From: an uncultured Aquimarina sp.
GTDB taxonomy: Bacteria > Bacteroidota > Bacteroidia > Flavobacteriales > Flavobacteriaceae
NCBI GenBank assembly: GCA_947503135.1
Contig: CANNCQ010000001.1
Span: 1-64,000 of the forward strand
DNA: 64,000 nucleotides
Direction: 5' to 3'
Positions 17,345 through 26,874 of the stretch are shown one piece after another. Position numbers and translations under genes: made by a program. A model generated the notes under the pieces. That model searched no databases. It was given only the letters and a program-made list of their open reading frames with translations, and was not told the origin of the DNA. Positions within the stretch are counted from its first letter, which is position 1; every line of letters begins with the position of its first letter.

Positions 17345-20300
17345 ATGAGTCAAAAATTTACAGAACCACAACTAGAAGCTGCCTTTTCTGAATTGATAGG
17401 AAATGAAGGTTATCCGCATCACTTGGGTAAAACGTTAAATCGTCCCGAGGATGAAGTGATTTTAACAGATGATTTACGTGCTTTTTTACTCAACAAGTAC
17501 CAAATAGAAAATTTAACGGAATCTGAAGCCAATAGTATTATTTTACGAATAAAAACTTTACCTGCTTCCGATTTATACGAGAGCAATAAGCGGTTTATGT
17601 CTTGGTTGTCAAATGGCTTTATAATAAAGCGAGAAGACCATACACAAAAAGATATTTACATCAACTTGATAGATTTTTCTGATAAAGACCATAATATTTA
17701 CAAATTTGTTACGCAATTAGAAATTACCGAAGCCAATCAAAAACGTATTCCCGATGGTATTTTGTATGTAAACGGTTTGCCTTTGGTGGTATTCGAGTTT
17801 AAATCTTCCATACGAGAAGAAGCAACTATACACAATGCATACGAGCAATTAACAGTTCGTTACAAAAGAGATATTCCGCAACTATTTATTTGTAATGCTT
17901 TTTGTGTTATTTCTGATGGTGTAAACAATAAAGCAGGATCGTTTTTTGCACCGTATGAGTTTTATTATGCGTGGAGAAGAATACAATTAGATAAAAAAAT
18001 AAAGTATAATAAAAAGGTTTCTTCAATAGATTTAAATAAATACTCTAAAGAAGATGCAGAAGGAATCGATAGCCTATTTACCTTAATTCAAGGTATGTTT
18101 AATAAAGACTCGGTAAGAGACATTATTCGTAATTTTATTTACTTACCAGATAGCAGTAAAAAAGACGAAAAAATTGTGTGTCGTTATCCACAATATTATG
18201 CAGCGAGAGCCTTATACGATAATATAAAACAAGCCCAAAAACCCAACGGAAACGGTAAAGGCGGTACTTATTTTGGTGCTACAGGTTGCGGTAAAAGTTT
18301 TACCATGTTGTTTTTAACGCGCTTATTAATGAAAAGCACGTATTTTAAAAACCCAACCATTGTTCTTATTACAGACCGTACCGATTTAGACACACAGCTT
18401 TCAGAACAATTTACAAACGCTAAAAATTATGTAGGCGATAACGGTATTGTAAGTGTAGAAAGTCGCAGCCATTTACGAGACCTTATGCAAGGTTGCGAAT
18501 CTGGTGGTGTGTTTTTAACCACCATACACAAGTTTACCGAAGATTTAGAATTACTAACAAACAGAACCAATGTTATTTGTATATCTGACGAAGCACATAG
18601 AAGTCAAACCAATTTAGACCAAAAAATAAAAGTAACCGAAAAAGGGGTTAAAAAAACCTACGGTTTTGCCAAATACTTACACGATTCGTTACCTAATGCC
18701 ACTTTTGTTGGCTTTACAGGAACACCAATAGATGCCACTTTAGATGTTTTTGGTAAAGTGGTAGACTCATACACCATGACCGAATCTGTAAAAGATGAAA
18801 TCACCGTAAGAATTGTATACGAAGGAAGAGCCGCAAAAGTCATTCTAAATAATAGCGAATTACAGAAAATTGAGAAGTATTACCAAGAAGCTGCCGAAGC
18901 AGGCGCCAATGACTATCAAGTAGAAGAAAGCAAAAAACAATCGGCAAATATGTATGCTATTTTGGGCGACCCAGATGTGCTACAAAAAATAGCAGTCGAT
19001 TTTGTTAATCATTATGAAAACCGAATTAATGAAGGGGCTACTGTAAAAGGGAAAGCCATGTTTGTTTGCCCTAGTAGGCCCATTGCGTACGCGTTCTACA
19101 AAAATGTTATTGCGCTTAGACCAGAATGGGCAGATGTAAAACAAGCAGAAGATGGCGCAGCATTAACAGATAAAGACAAGCGAGACATAAAACCCATGGA
19201 ACGTGTTAAAATGATAATGACACGCGGAAAAGACGACCCAAAAGAACTGTATGAAGCTTTGGGTACAAAGGAGTACAGAAAAGAACTAGACCGTCAATTT
19301 AAAAACGAAAAATCGAACTTTAAAATTGCCATTGTTGTAGATATGTGGTTAACAGGTTTTGATGTGCCGTTTTTAGATAGTATTTATATTTATAAACCAA
19401 TTCAGCAACATAATTTAATTCAAACTATTTCTCGTGTTAATCGAAAATTTGCAGGAAAAAACAAAGGCTTGGTTATTGATTATATAGGCATTAAAAAAGC
19501 TATGAATATGGCTTTAGCCAAATACGGAAAAGGCGACCAAGATAATTTTGAAGATATAGGGGCGTCCCTTATTGTAGTTCGTAATCATTTAGATTTATTA
19601 GGGAAATTCTTCCATAAATTTGACAGTAGTACATATTTTAAAGGCTCTGCATTAAACCAATTAAACACCCTAAACAAAGCTGCCGAATTTGCACAAGTAA
19701 CCAAAAAAGCAGAAACCCGTTTTATGGGCTTAGTAAAGCGTTTAAAAGCAGCTTACGACATTTGTGCAGGAAGTGAAAAGCTAACCCAAAAAGAAAGAGA
19801 TTATACGCATTTCTATTTAGCAGTACGCTCTATTGTTTTTAAATTAACCAAAGGAGATGCCCCAGACACAGCACAAATGAATGATAAAGTGCGAGAAATG
19901 ATAAAAGATGCCTTGCAAAGTGATGGTGTAGAAGAAATATTTAAAATAGGCGAAAACACAGAAGCGCAACAAGATATTTTTGATGATGATTATTTAGCCA
20001 AAATAGACAAGATAAAATTACCGAACACTAAAATTAAACTACTTCAAAAACTATTAGCAAAAGCCATTGGTGAAATGAAGAAAGTGAATAAGGTAAAAGG
20101 CATAGATTTTACTAAAAAAATGGATTCATTAGTTTCTAAATACAATGACAGAAGTGAAAACGACATTTTACGAAGTGAAGTTTATGAAGATATGGCAGAA
20201 GCATTAACCGAAATGATCATGCAAGTACGTGATGAATTTAATGCAGGAGACGAACTAGGGATTGATTTTGAAGAAAAAGCCTTTTATGATATTCTTCTAG

Positions 20301-20551
20301 AGTTATGTGCTAAATACGATTTTACCTATCCCGATGAAAAGCTTATTGAGCTAGCAAAAAAAGTGAAAGAATTAGTAGATAGTCAAGCAAAATTCCCAGA
20401 TTGGAGTAAACGAGACGATATTAAAGCAGCTTTAAAAGTCGGGCTTATTCTACTCTTAGATGAATTTGGATATCCGCCAGTAGAGAGAGACGAAGTTTAC
20501 GAGGAAATATTCTCGCAAGCAGAGAATTTTAAGAAGAATAATAGGGAATAA
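17345..20551 (+). CDS. hsdR: Type I restriction endonuclease subunit HsdR
   Basis: This 1068-residue motor and nuclease subunit carries, in order: the PD-(D/E)xK-type nuclease (IPDGILYVNGLPLVVFEFK near residues 135-155, with the key D, E and K), helicase Walker A FGATGCGKSF near residue 315, the DEAH-type box CISDEAHRS near residue 415, motif III GFTGTPID near residue 455, and motif VI (IQTISRVNRKF) near residue 695. A long helical C-terminal region binds HsdM. It translocates DNA with ATP and cuts at a distance when sites are unmethylated. The gene appears intact, so with hsdM and hsdS the system is probably active. Confidence 0.95.
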   Translation: MSQKFTEPQLEAAFSELIGNEGYPHHLGKTLNRPEDEVILTDDLRAFLLNKYQIENLTESEANSIILRIKTLPASDLYESNKRFMSWLSNGFIIKREDHTQKDIYINLIDFSDKDHNIYKFVTQLEITEANQKRIPDGILYVNGLPLVVFEFKSSIREEATIHNAYEQLTVRYKRDIPQLFICNAFCVISDGVNNKAGSFFAPYEFYYAWRRIQLDKKIKYNKKVSSIDLNKYSKEDAEGIDSLFTLIQGMFNKDSVRDIIRNFIYLPDSSKKDEKIVCRYPQYYAARALYDNIKQAQKPNGNGKGGTYFGATGCGKSFTMLFLTRLLMKSTYFKNPTIVLITDRTDLDTQLSEQFTNAKNYVGDNGIVSVESRSHLRDLMQGCESGGVFLTTIHKFTEDLELLTNRTNVICISDEAHRSQTNLDQKIKVTEKGVKKTYGFAKYLHDSLPNATFVGFTGTPIDATLDVFGKVVDSYTMTESVKDEITVRIVYEGRAAKVILNNSELQKIEKYYQEAAEAGANDYQVEESKKQSANMYAILGDPDVLQKIAVDFVNHYENRINEGATVKGKAMFVCPSRPIAYAFYKNVIALRPEWADVKQAEDGAALTDKDKRDIKPMERVKMIMTRGKDDPKELYEALGTKEYRKELDRQFKNEKSNFKIAIVVDMWLTGFDVPFLDSIYIYKPIQQHNLIQTISRVNRKFAGKNKGLVIDYIGIKKAMNMALAKYGKGDQDNFEDIGASLIVVRNHLDLLGKFFHKFDSSTYFKGSALNQLNTLNKAAEFAQVTKKAETRFMGLVKRLKAAYDICAGSEKLTQKERDYTHFYLAVRSIVFKLTKGDAPDTAQMNDKVREMIKDALQSDGVEEIFKIGENTEAQQDIFDDDYLAKIDKIKLPNTKIKLLQKLLAKAIGEMKKVNKVKGIDFTKKMDSLVSKYNDRSENDILRSEVYEDMAEALTEMIMQVRDEFNAGDELGIDFEEKAFYDILLELCAKYDFTYPDEKLIELAKKVKELVDSQAKFPDWSKRDDIKAALKVGLILLLDEFGYPPVERDEVYEEIFSQAENFKKNNRE

Positions 20552-20704
20552 GCCAAATGAATACATCTCTTTCCAAACAGTAGTTATTTAAAAGGTTTAA
20601 GGGAAATAACTTTACATCGGATCAAACTAGTGTAGATTTTAGGGTCTTAATAAATTCTAACAATATGTATGAAGTGAAATAAACTTTTAAAAAATATTTT
20701 AATA

Positions 20705-21268
20705 ATGTCATTATCAGAACTCGCTAATTTAATATATCAACAAAGTCAAGTTGTTAAAATAGATTACACCAATAGTAATGAAGCTATTTTTACAAGGCCT
20801 TGGTTAATCAAATACCATTCTCAACTTTTAAATACATCCGGTTGGTATTGGCTTAGCACTACAATGTCTTTTAATGAGTTCTCGAGTTTAGTATCCAATA
20901 ATAAAAAGAAAAAGAAAGGTTGTAAGATTTCTGAAGTTGCAACAAAATCTAAAGCCATTTTTAGCGAAGATTTGCTTTGTAAAACCCATTTTTATAACGG
21001 GCATGCAGATAAGTTAGTCAGTCGCTTGCGTAATCATTTTTATTTGCAAAACGATAGTACAGGTGCTTTGGGCTTAAATGCATACGATGTTTTTAAAGGG
21101 CAGGAAGTTAAAGTTTATTATTTTGCCGCAAACATGATTGAAGATACAAACTTAACTATCGAACAGAAAGCATTAGTAAAACAGCTTATATCATTCAACA
21201 TTGGTAGAACAGCTATTGAAAATGCTTGGCGATCAGATAATGGATTTCCTATTTTGTGTAAACATTGA
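20705..21268 (+). CDS. GIY-YIG-like protein
   Basis: This 187-residue protein has no assigned name that I recognise. Its layout resembles a GIY-YIG nuclease fold. GWYWL (residues about 46-50) stands where GIY would be, and FYNGHADKLVSRLRNHF (about 97-113) corresponds to YIG followed by the catalytic arginine helix. A C-terminal segment IENAWRSDNGFPILCKH carries a glutamate in about the expected position. A basic run of lysines (NNKKKKKGCK) precedes the YIG-like part. It lies 150 bases after hsdR, in the same direction and ahead of the Gly-Gly and DUF4132 genes, about 135 bases from the former. Nuclease activity is inferred from pattern only. Confidence 0.55.
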   Translation: MSLSELANLIYQQSQVVKIDYTNSNEAIFTRPWLIKYHSQLLNTSGWYWLSTTMSFNEFSSLVSNNKKKKKGCKISEVATKSKAIFSEDLLCKTHFYNGHADKLVSRLRNHFYLQNDSTGALGLNAYDVFKGQEVKVYYFAANMIEDTNLTIEQKALVKQLISFNIGRTAIENAWRSDNGFPILCKH

Positions 21269-21403
21269 AAATTACACTAAATTATTGGTGGAGGTTTTAC
21301 TAAACATATAATTAATTATATAAATCTATAATTCTAGTTTTATATAATATCAAATAAATTGAATTTCATTAGTTTAGTATCGCTGAAAAATAAAGCAATA
21401 GTA

Positions 21404-21796
21404 ATGAATGCACTTACCATTAAAGACCAAACATTATCGGGTGATATTTTAAACGAAATACGAATTCAAGTTGAAAACGAAAGAACTACACTAAAAGATA
21501 TCATAACTGCTCGTGTTTTAGCGGAAGTGGACACTCATAATAATTCTAAAAATGAATATTTTAAAGGGCTTATTCAACCAAATGACACTGAAAAAACTTT
21601 AAATGGATTTAAAATTAAAAAGAGAAAAGTTATTGATGGGGAACAGCAAGTTTATGTGGCCTTAGATGCGTTTTTAAAAAACGGCTTTTTTGTAATTGTA
21701 GATGATGAACAAGTTACAGACTACAATAAAGAAATTCTTGTAAACTCAAAAACTACTATTAGTTTTTTAAAATTAACACCTTTAGTCGGAGGTTAA
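21404..21796 (+). CDS. Small protein ending in Gly-Gly (possible ubiquitin-like)
   Basis: This 130-residue protein starts at the ATG giving MNALTIKDQTLSGDILNEI; a TTG 15 codons upstream would add residues that look like leader. The sequence has an early helix (TTLKDIITARVLAEVDTHN), a middle KGLIQPNDTEKTLNGFKIK and GFFVIVDDEQVTDYN. It finishes ISFLKLTPLVGG directly before the stop. A beta-strand followed by a free C-terminal Gly-Gly is the pattern of ThiS, MoaD and ubiquitin-like proteins, which are activated on that glycine. No E1-like or JAB-type gene is adjacent. The last codons (gga ggt) also form a GGAGG just before the next ATG, so a ribosome-binding role could partly explain them. Fold and function are unproven. 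Confidence 0.6.
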   Translation: MNALTIKDQTLSGDILNEIRIQVENERTTLKDIITARVLAEVDTHNNSKNEYFKGLIQPNDTEKTLNGFKIKKRKVIDGEQQVYVALDAFLKNGFFVIVDDEQVTDYNKEILVNSKTTISFLKLTPLVGG

Positions 21797-21799
21797 AAA

Positions 21800-24304
21800 A
21801 TGAAAGATTTTTTCAAGAAAATATTTAGTGTAGCTAATACAGAAGTTTCAAAAGATGAAAAGAGTAATGATGAAGTAGTTTTATTTTTAAATGATCTCAT
21901 AGGTGAATCTATAGAAATAAAAGAAAGTTATTCGATAAAATTAAGTGAGCTTGAGCATTATAAAACGTTAAAAACGAAAACTTCCGAGTTTAAAAAAGAG
22001 CTTATTTATCTATTGATTCATTACAAGAACAATGATCATTCAAAAAAATGGAATAATCAATCTTACTTTGTGGATGACGTATTTTCTAAATTGTCAAGTT
22101 TACTAGTTCGTTCTTCAGACCTTAATTTTAACGAGGACGAGTTATTGAAGCTTGGTTTGCTATTAACAGCTAGAAAAAAAAGTTATGTACATACGTCTCA
22201 ATGGCCATTTGTTCCTTTTATAAGCAGACTTGAAAAATTAATAAAAGCTACTGATCTTACTCCAGCATTAGAAAAATCTTTAAATCTTATTTATAAATTT
22301 ATTTCTAGTGGATCTTATGTCTATTCGGAAGAGATTAAAGTTTTAAATAAAATAAAACTGATCAAAGAAGGTCCTAAGAAATTTTCAGTAAGTAATGGTG
22401 ATTTACTTGGGAGAACCATTTTAAAAACAGTAGATAATACAGAGAGTAATGTTCAAACTCATTTAGTGGGTTTATTAAATCATTTTTCGAAAGGTACAGA
22501 AAAAAGCAAGCCAGCCTTAAAATGGATAAAAGAAGCCGATAGTTTTATACAGAAAATAGATGATAACCCTTTTCTAGTAAAAGAAATGATGGCTTGGATC
22601 GGTGTAGTTATTGATCTATTAAAAGAAATTCATAAAAATAAATCATACGAATTTAGTTTTATAACGGATGAAAATTTACAATTGTTACGTGCTTCTATAT
22701 GGGCAAGTTATTTATTAAATGATGATAACTTAAATCAGACTATAGAAGAAGTTGGTTTGTGGAGTTTTAAGAAATTATCGGGTTATGGAGCAGTTAGTGT
22801 TAAGCTTGGTAATTCTTGTATTTATTCCTTTTCAAAATTACCTTACCAAGATGGTGTTTCTAGATTGACTAAGTTCAGAATGAAAATAAAATACCCATCG
22901 GTACAATCATTAATTACCAAAGCTATTGTTCGAGTAGCAGAGGTAGAGGGTAAGACGATGGATGAGATAGAGGAACTCGCTGTTCAAGATTTTAATTTAG
23001 ACGATGATTATAAGATAATAAGAAATTTTGATTCCTATAAAGGGCTACTAACAATTCAAGATAGCAGTACGGTTAGTTTGTTGTGGGAAAATGATAAAGG
23101 AAAAACGATTAAGACAGTTCCTAAATATGTAAAAGATAATTTTCCTGAAGAGCTCAAAGATTTAAAGAAGAAACTAAAAGATATTCAAACTAATTTAAGT
23201 GCTCAACGTGCTAGAATAGAAAAAATATTCCTAGCTAAACGCGAATGGCAATTCACGGAATGGCACAAACTATATATAAAAAACAAACTATTAGCTTTTT
23301 TTGGAACGAAACTTATTTGGAGTTTCACGTTAAATGATAAAACCACAAATGCTATTCTTTACGATGGTAAGTTTGTAAATCCAGACGGTATTTTAGATAT
23401 TGATTTTGACAAAACTAAAGTGGAGTTATGGCATCCTGTGCTGTCATCAGTCAAAGAAGTACAATCCTGGCGTAATTGGTTAATCGAAAAAGAAATTAGA
23501 CAGCCTTTTAAGCAGGCCCATAGGGAAATTTATATTCTTACTGATGCAGAGAAAACAACAAATTCTTATTCTAATAGGTTTGCTGGGCATATAGTAAGAC
23601 AACATGTTTTTAATGTGTTGTGTAGAGAACGAGGCTGGACTTATCAACTTCAAGGGCAGTGGGATTCATATAATATTCCAAGTCTATATCTTCCAGCTTG
23701 GAAATACAGAGTGGAATTTTGGGTAGAAACTGATGGAGTATCAGATTATGCAAATCAAAATGGGATTTTTGATTATTTGCAAACAGATCAAGTTCGTTTT
23801 TATGATGAGAATTCACAAGTTGATATGGAAGATGTTCCAGTAATTGCATTTTCAGAAACATTGAGAGATGTAGATTTATTTGTTGGAGTCACTAGTATAG
23901 GTGCTGATCCCAATTGGAGGGATGGGGGCCCAGAAAGATTTCACGGATATTGGTCAAATTTTTCTTTTGGAGAATTGGCTACAAGTGGAGTAGAACGGAA
24001 ATTGTTACTTGAAAACTTAATACCTAAACTGCATATAAGAGATAAATGTAGTTTTGAAGGGAATTTCCTTGTCGTTACTGGTAAGTTGAGAATATATAAA
24101 ATACATATGGGTAGTGGTAATATCTTGATGAAGCCTAATGATCAATATTTGTGTATTGTCGCTAATAGAAAGCAAGAACAAAATGTCTTTTTACCATTTG
24201 AAGGAGATTCCATGCTTTCTACAATTTTGAGTAAAGCTTTTATGTTAGCTAATGATGATAAGATTAAAGACAAAACGATAATAAGTCAGATTAATAAACA
24301 TTAA
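21800..24304 (+). CDS. DUF4132 domain protein (MolR-like)
   Basis: This 834-residue protein ends in a DUF4132 domain, recognised from REIYILTDAEKTTNSYSNRFAGH (about residues 575-597), then IVRQHVFNVLCRERGWTYQLQG. The N-terminal two thirds is helical, charged and repeat-poor, with a coiled-coil-like stretch at about 445-475 (LKDLKKKLKDIQTNLSAQRA). There is no signal peptide or membrane segment, so it is cytoplasmic. The start follows the Gly-Gly gene by three bases, with GGAGG just before it, so the two are tightly coupled. DUF4132 proteins include E. coli MolR relatives, but their biochemical role is not known. The position beside a restriction system suggests, but does not show, a defence role. 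Confidence 0.82.
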   Translation: MKDFFKKIFSVANTEVSKDEKSNDEVVLFLNDLIGESIEIKESYSIKLSELEHYKTLKTKTSEFKKELIYLLIHYKNNDHSKKWNNQSYFVDDVFSKLSSLLVRSSDLNFNEDELLKLGLLLTARKKSYVHTSQWPFVPFISRLEKLIKATDLTPALEKSLNLIYKFISSGSYVYSEEIKVLNKIKLIKEGPKKFSVSNGDLLGRTILKTVDNTESNVQTHLVGLLNHFSKGTEKSKPALKWIKEADSFIQKIDDNPFLVKEMMAWIGVVIDLLKEIHKNKSYEFSFITDENLQLLRASIWASYLLNDDNLNQTIEEVGLWSFKKLSGYGAVSVKLGNSCIYSFSKLPYQDGVSRLTKFRMKIKYPSVQSLITKAIVRVAEVEGKTMDEIEELAVQDFNLDDDYKIIRNFDSYKGLLTIQDSSTVSLLWENDKGKTIKTVPKYVKDNFPEELKDLKKKLKDIQTNLSAQRARIEKIFLAKREWQFTEWHKLYIKNKLLAFFGTKLIWSFTLNDKTTNAILYDGKFVNPDGILDIDFDKTKVELWHPVLSSVKEVQSWRNWLIEKEIRQPFKQAHREIYILTDAEKTTNSYSNRFAGHIVRQHVFNVLCRERGWTYQLQGQWDSYNIPSLYLPAWKYRVEFWVETDGVSDYANQNGIFDYLQTDQVRFYDENSQVDMEDVPVIAFSETLRDVDLFVGVTSIGADPNWRDGGPERFHGYWSNFSFGELATSGVERKLLLENLIPKLHIRDKCSFEGNFLVVTGKLRIYKIHMGSGNILMKPNDQYLCIVANRKQEQNVFLPFEGDSMLSTILSKAFMLANDDKIKDKTIISQINKH

Positions 24305-24362
24305 TCATAACCCCTCATCTTGTTCATTTTTGCAAAATATTTATCAAAGTCTTTTTTAACCC

Positions 24363-24455
24363 ATGAAAATTATTTCCATTTCAGATACTCACGAAAGGCA
24401 TAGGGATGTTGTTTTACCAGAGGGTGACTTATTAATTCACGCTGGAGAAACATCA
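24363..24455 (+). pseudogene. 5' stub of a calcineurin-like metallophosphoesterase
   Basis: The reading frame MKIISISDTHERHRDVVLPE then GDLLIHAGE is the N-terminus of a small metallophosphoesterase: the DTH metal site and the start of the GD/N-type motif are clear. Homology stops abruptly near 24455, where an unrelated minus-strand frame begins. The gene has lost everything after about 30 residues, which points to a recombination breakpoint here. Confidence 0.7.
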
Positions 24456-24682
24456 TCAAATTTAGAAAACTGCAAACTATTCATTTTCGACTTCAAAATA
24501 CTTATATCCGAAAATAAAATTTCATAATCCGGATGACCAGGCAAGGGCATCATTTTCTGCTGATCAAAATACGATAAATCCAGTTTTGCGATTTTTTTAT
24601 TTTTATCATCTGACCGATGATTAATTCGTAATAACAAATTAATCACATCATCTTTAGTAACTATTTTAAAACTTGCTTTCAT
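24437..24682 (-). CDS. Small hypothetical protein
   Basis: This 81-residue frame starts MKASFKIVTKDDVINLLLRI and is charged, without a signal peptide or membrane segment. I do not recognise it. Its last eight residues are read from the opposite strand of the metallophosphoesterase stub, so the C-terminus is probably not original and the gene may be truncated. Upstream lies A-rich sequence (repeated aacccaaaaaa). Confidence 0.35.
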   Translation of the reverse strand: MKASFKIVTKDDVINLLLRINHRSDDKNKKIAKLDLSYFDQQKMMPLPGHPDYEILFSDISILKSKMNSLQFSKFDDVSPA

Positions 24683-24779
24683 AAAAAACCCAAAAAAAAC
24701 CCAAAAAAGAGTTATAATAGGGGTAAATATAGGTAAATAATAAGAAAGTTAAAAAGTAGAAAAACCGTGTAAAAACAAC

Positions 24780-24807
24780 GAAACCCCCTATAAATAGGAG
24801 GTTTTAG
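24780..24807 (-). terminator. Hairpin next to repeat copy A
   Basis: AACCCCCTA-taaa-TAGGAGGTTTT forms a stem-loop with a G-U or mismatch in the stem. Read on the minus strand it follows repeat A, as the hairpins at 51.3 and 58.1 kb follow copies B and C. It may end transcription of the P-ATPase gene. Confidence 0.6.
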
Positions 24808-24809
24808 AA

Positions 24810-24876
24810 GTGACCTCGAAGGGACAGAGTTCAAACTTTTTGAAGGAAGATATTAACCTAATTATCTCAAAATCAA
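24810..24876 (-). repeat. 67-base dispersed repeat, copy A
   Basis: This is one of three copies in the same orientation (others at 51336 and 58156). All begin GTGACC on the plus strand, contain the invariant core TTCAAACTTTTTGAA and end with a CTC(A/G)AAATC(A/T)A block. It lies between the P-ATPase stop and a terminator-like hairpin, at the left border of the metal island. It is not a tRNA that I can fold. Confidence 0.75.
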
Positions 24877-24906
24877 TAATTATGAATAATTCAGCATCTT
24901 AATGAT

Positions 24907-26874
24907 TTAATCCCACTTCATCTTTTGCAACCTAACGGCATTTAAAATAGCGAGCAATGCTACACCCACATCTGCAAATACAGCTTCCCACATTGTGGCT
25001 AGACCACCTGCTCCCAAAATTAGAACTATAATTTTGACTCCAAAGGCTAGAACAATATTCTGCCAAACAATACTTCTTGTGGAACGTCCTATTTTTATAG
25101 CACGTGCAATCTTCGAGGGTTGGTCATTTTGAATGATGACATCTGCGGTTTCAATAGCAACATCACTTCCAAGTCCTCCCATTGCAATTCCTAAATCACT
25201 TGCTGCTAGTACTGGCGCATCGTTAATTCCATCTCCTATAAAAGCAACCTTAGTACCTGGTTGTGCTTTAAGTTTTTCTACTTCGTTGAGTTTGTCTTCT
25301 GGAAGGAGTCCTCCTTTTGCCCAATCGATGCCTAATTCTTTAGCTACTTGTTGAGTAATGGAATCTTTATCGCCCGATAGCATAATAATTTTAGTAATAC
25401 CTGACGCACGTATTTCTTTAATGGCTTGATGAGCATCCTCTTTCAACTCATCTGCAATGGTTACATAACCAGCAAATTTACCATCAATTCCGACCATCAC
25501 TATGGATTCAACAATACTATCAGTTTCTGATGGAACGTCTATAGTATTTGAAGTCATTAAAGCTTTGTTTCCTACCAGCACAGTTTTCCCTTTTACGGTT
25601 CCTTTCAACCCTTTTCCCGCGATTTCAGTTACTTCGGTTGCATCATAGTCGGCACCTTCGGCTTTGTATTCCATTATGGCTTTAGCAATGGGATGAGTGG
25701 ATTTCTCTTCCATTGCCATTAAGTATTTCATAAAGTCCGCTTTCGCGAAAGCGGAATCACTTATAACTTCCTTTATTTTGAACACACCTTTAGTTACCGT
25801 TCCAGTTTTATCCATCACAACGGTATTAACTTGGGTCATTGCGTCAAGAAAAGAAGCTCCCTTGAATAAAATTCCATTACGAGATGCTGCTCCCAATCCA
25901 CCAAAATATCCCAGCGGAATAGAGATTACCAATGCACAAGGACAAGAGATTACAAGAAAGATTAAAGCTCGATATAACCAATCTCTAAAAACGTAATCAT
26001 CTACAAAAAAGTAAGGAAGTAATGTGAGACCTATCGCTAAAAAAACTACAATAGGCGTATAAACACGAGCAAATTTTCTAATAAATAATTCAGTTTTAGA
26101 TTTACGAGCTGTAGCATTCTGTACCATATCTAGAATACGCGCAATAGAACTGTCCTTAAACTCTTTTGTTGCTTCTACCTCAATAACTCCATCAAGATTG
26201 ATACTTCCTGCAAATACGGATGCTCCCTTCTGGACGGTATCTGGTTTACTTTCTCCGGTAAGAGCAGCGGTATTGAAAGAACCCTTCTCTGAAAGTAATA
26301 ATCCATCAAGAGGCACTTTTTCTCCTACGCGTACTTGAATTTTTTCGCCTATTTCTACAGTTTCGGGATTTACCGAAATGAAATCGCCATTGCGATACAC
26401 TATCGCCTCATTAGGGCTTACATCTAATAGTGCTTTGATGTTTCCTTTTGCTCGGTTAACCGCTGCTTGTTGAAACAATTCTCCCACTGCATAGAATAAC
26501 ATCACAGCCACACCTTCTGGATACTCGCCTATCGCAAATGCACCCAAAGTCGCAATGGACATTAAGAAGAATTCCGTAAAGAAATCTCCATTCTTAATAC
26601 TGTTCCAGCCTTCTTTAATTACTGGAAAGCCAACAGGAATATACGCCACTGTATACCATACAATTCTCACCCATCCTTTGAAAAATGGTAAGGCGTCAAA
26701 ATAATCAACTGCAATACCTATCATAAGCATTACAAAGCTGAAAATTGCAGGTACATACGTCTTGAATTTTGAAACACTTTCTGGACTGCTGTGATTGTGT
26801 CCATCATCGTGACTGTGCTCACCAGAATGTTTCTGCGTGTCTATATCTCTTAAGTTTACTTTTTTCTTTTTCAT
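24907..26874 (-). CDS. Zn/Cd/Pb-type P1B ATPase
   Basis: This 655-residue heavy-metal P-type ATPase has a His-rich N-terminus (HSGEHSHDDGHNHS, residues 16-29) in place of the usual ferredoxin-like HMA domain. The transmembrane metal site is SCPCALVISIPLG near residue 310, the CPC form seen in ZntA/CadA rather than the copper form. The phosphorylation loop is VMDKTGTV, and the hinge is GDGINDAP. It would export zinc, cadmium or lead using ATP. It overlaps the DUF3703 gene by four bases (ATGA). A 20-base GCTTTCGCGAAAGC-type palindrome is embedded at 25736-25755 and reads SAFAKA. Confidence 0.92.
   Translation of the reverse strand: MKKKKVNLRDIDTQKHSGEHSHDDGHNHSSPESVSKFKTYVPAIFSFVMLMIGIAVDYFDALPFFKGWVRIVWYTVAYIPVGFPVIKEGWNSIKNGDFFTEFFLMSIATLGAFAIGEYPEGVAVMLFYAVGELFQQAAVNRAKGNIKALLDVSPNEAIVYRNGDFISVNPETVEIGEKIQVRVGEKVPLDGLLLSEKGSFNTAALTGESKPDTVQKGASVFAGSINLDGVIEVEATKEFKDSSIARILDMVQNATARKSKTELFIRKFARVYTPIVVFLAIGLTLLPYFFVDDYVFRDWLYRALIFLVISCPCALVISIPLGYFGGLGAASRNGILFKGASFLDAMTQVNTVVMDKTGTVTKGVFKIKEVISDSAFAKADFMKYLMAMEEKSTHPIAKAIMEYKAEGADYDATEVTEIAGKGLKGTVKGKTVLVGNKALMTSNTIDVPSETDSIVESIVMVGIDGKFAGYVTIADELKEDAHQAIKEIRASGITKIIMLSGDKDSITQQVAKELGIDWAKGGLLPEDKLNEVEKLKAQPGTKVAFIGDGINDAPVLAASDLGIAMGGLGSDVAIETADVIIQNDQPSKIARAIKIGRSTRSIVWQNIVLAFGVKIIVLILGAGGLATMWEAVFADVGVALLAILNAVRLQKMKWD
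25736..25755. repeat. GCTTTCGCGAAAGC palindrome 1
   Basis: TCCGCTTTCGCGAAAGCGGA is a perfect 20-base palindrome, the longest copy in the window. It lies inside the P-ATPase gene and is read as DSAFAKAD. Confidence 0.95.

Noticed and set aside
21359-21403. TTG start of the Gly-Gly protein
   Set aside because: The ATG 15 codons later gives a compact N-terminus; the extra residues have no family-like features.
24810-24876. Repeat A as a tRNA or tmRNA end (typical integration site)
   Set aside because: The TTCAAAC looks like a T-loop, but the flanking stems do not pair and no cloverleaf can be drawn on either strand.
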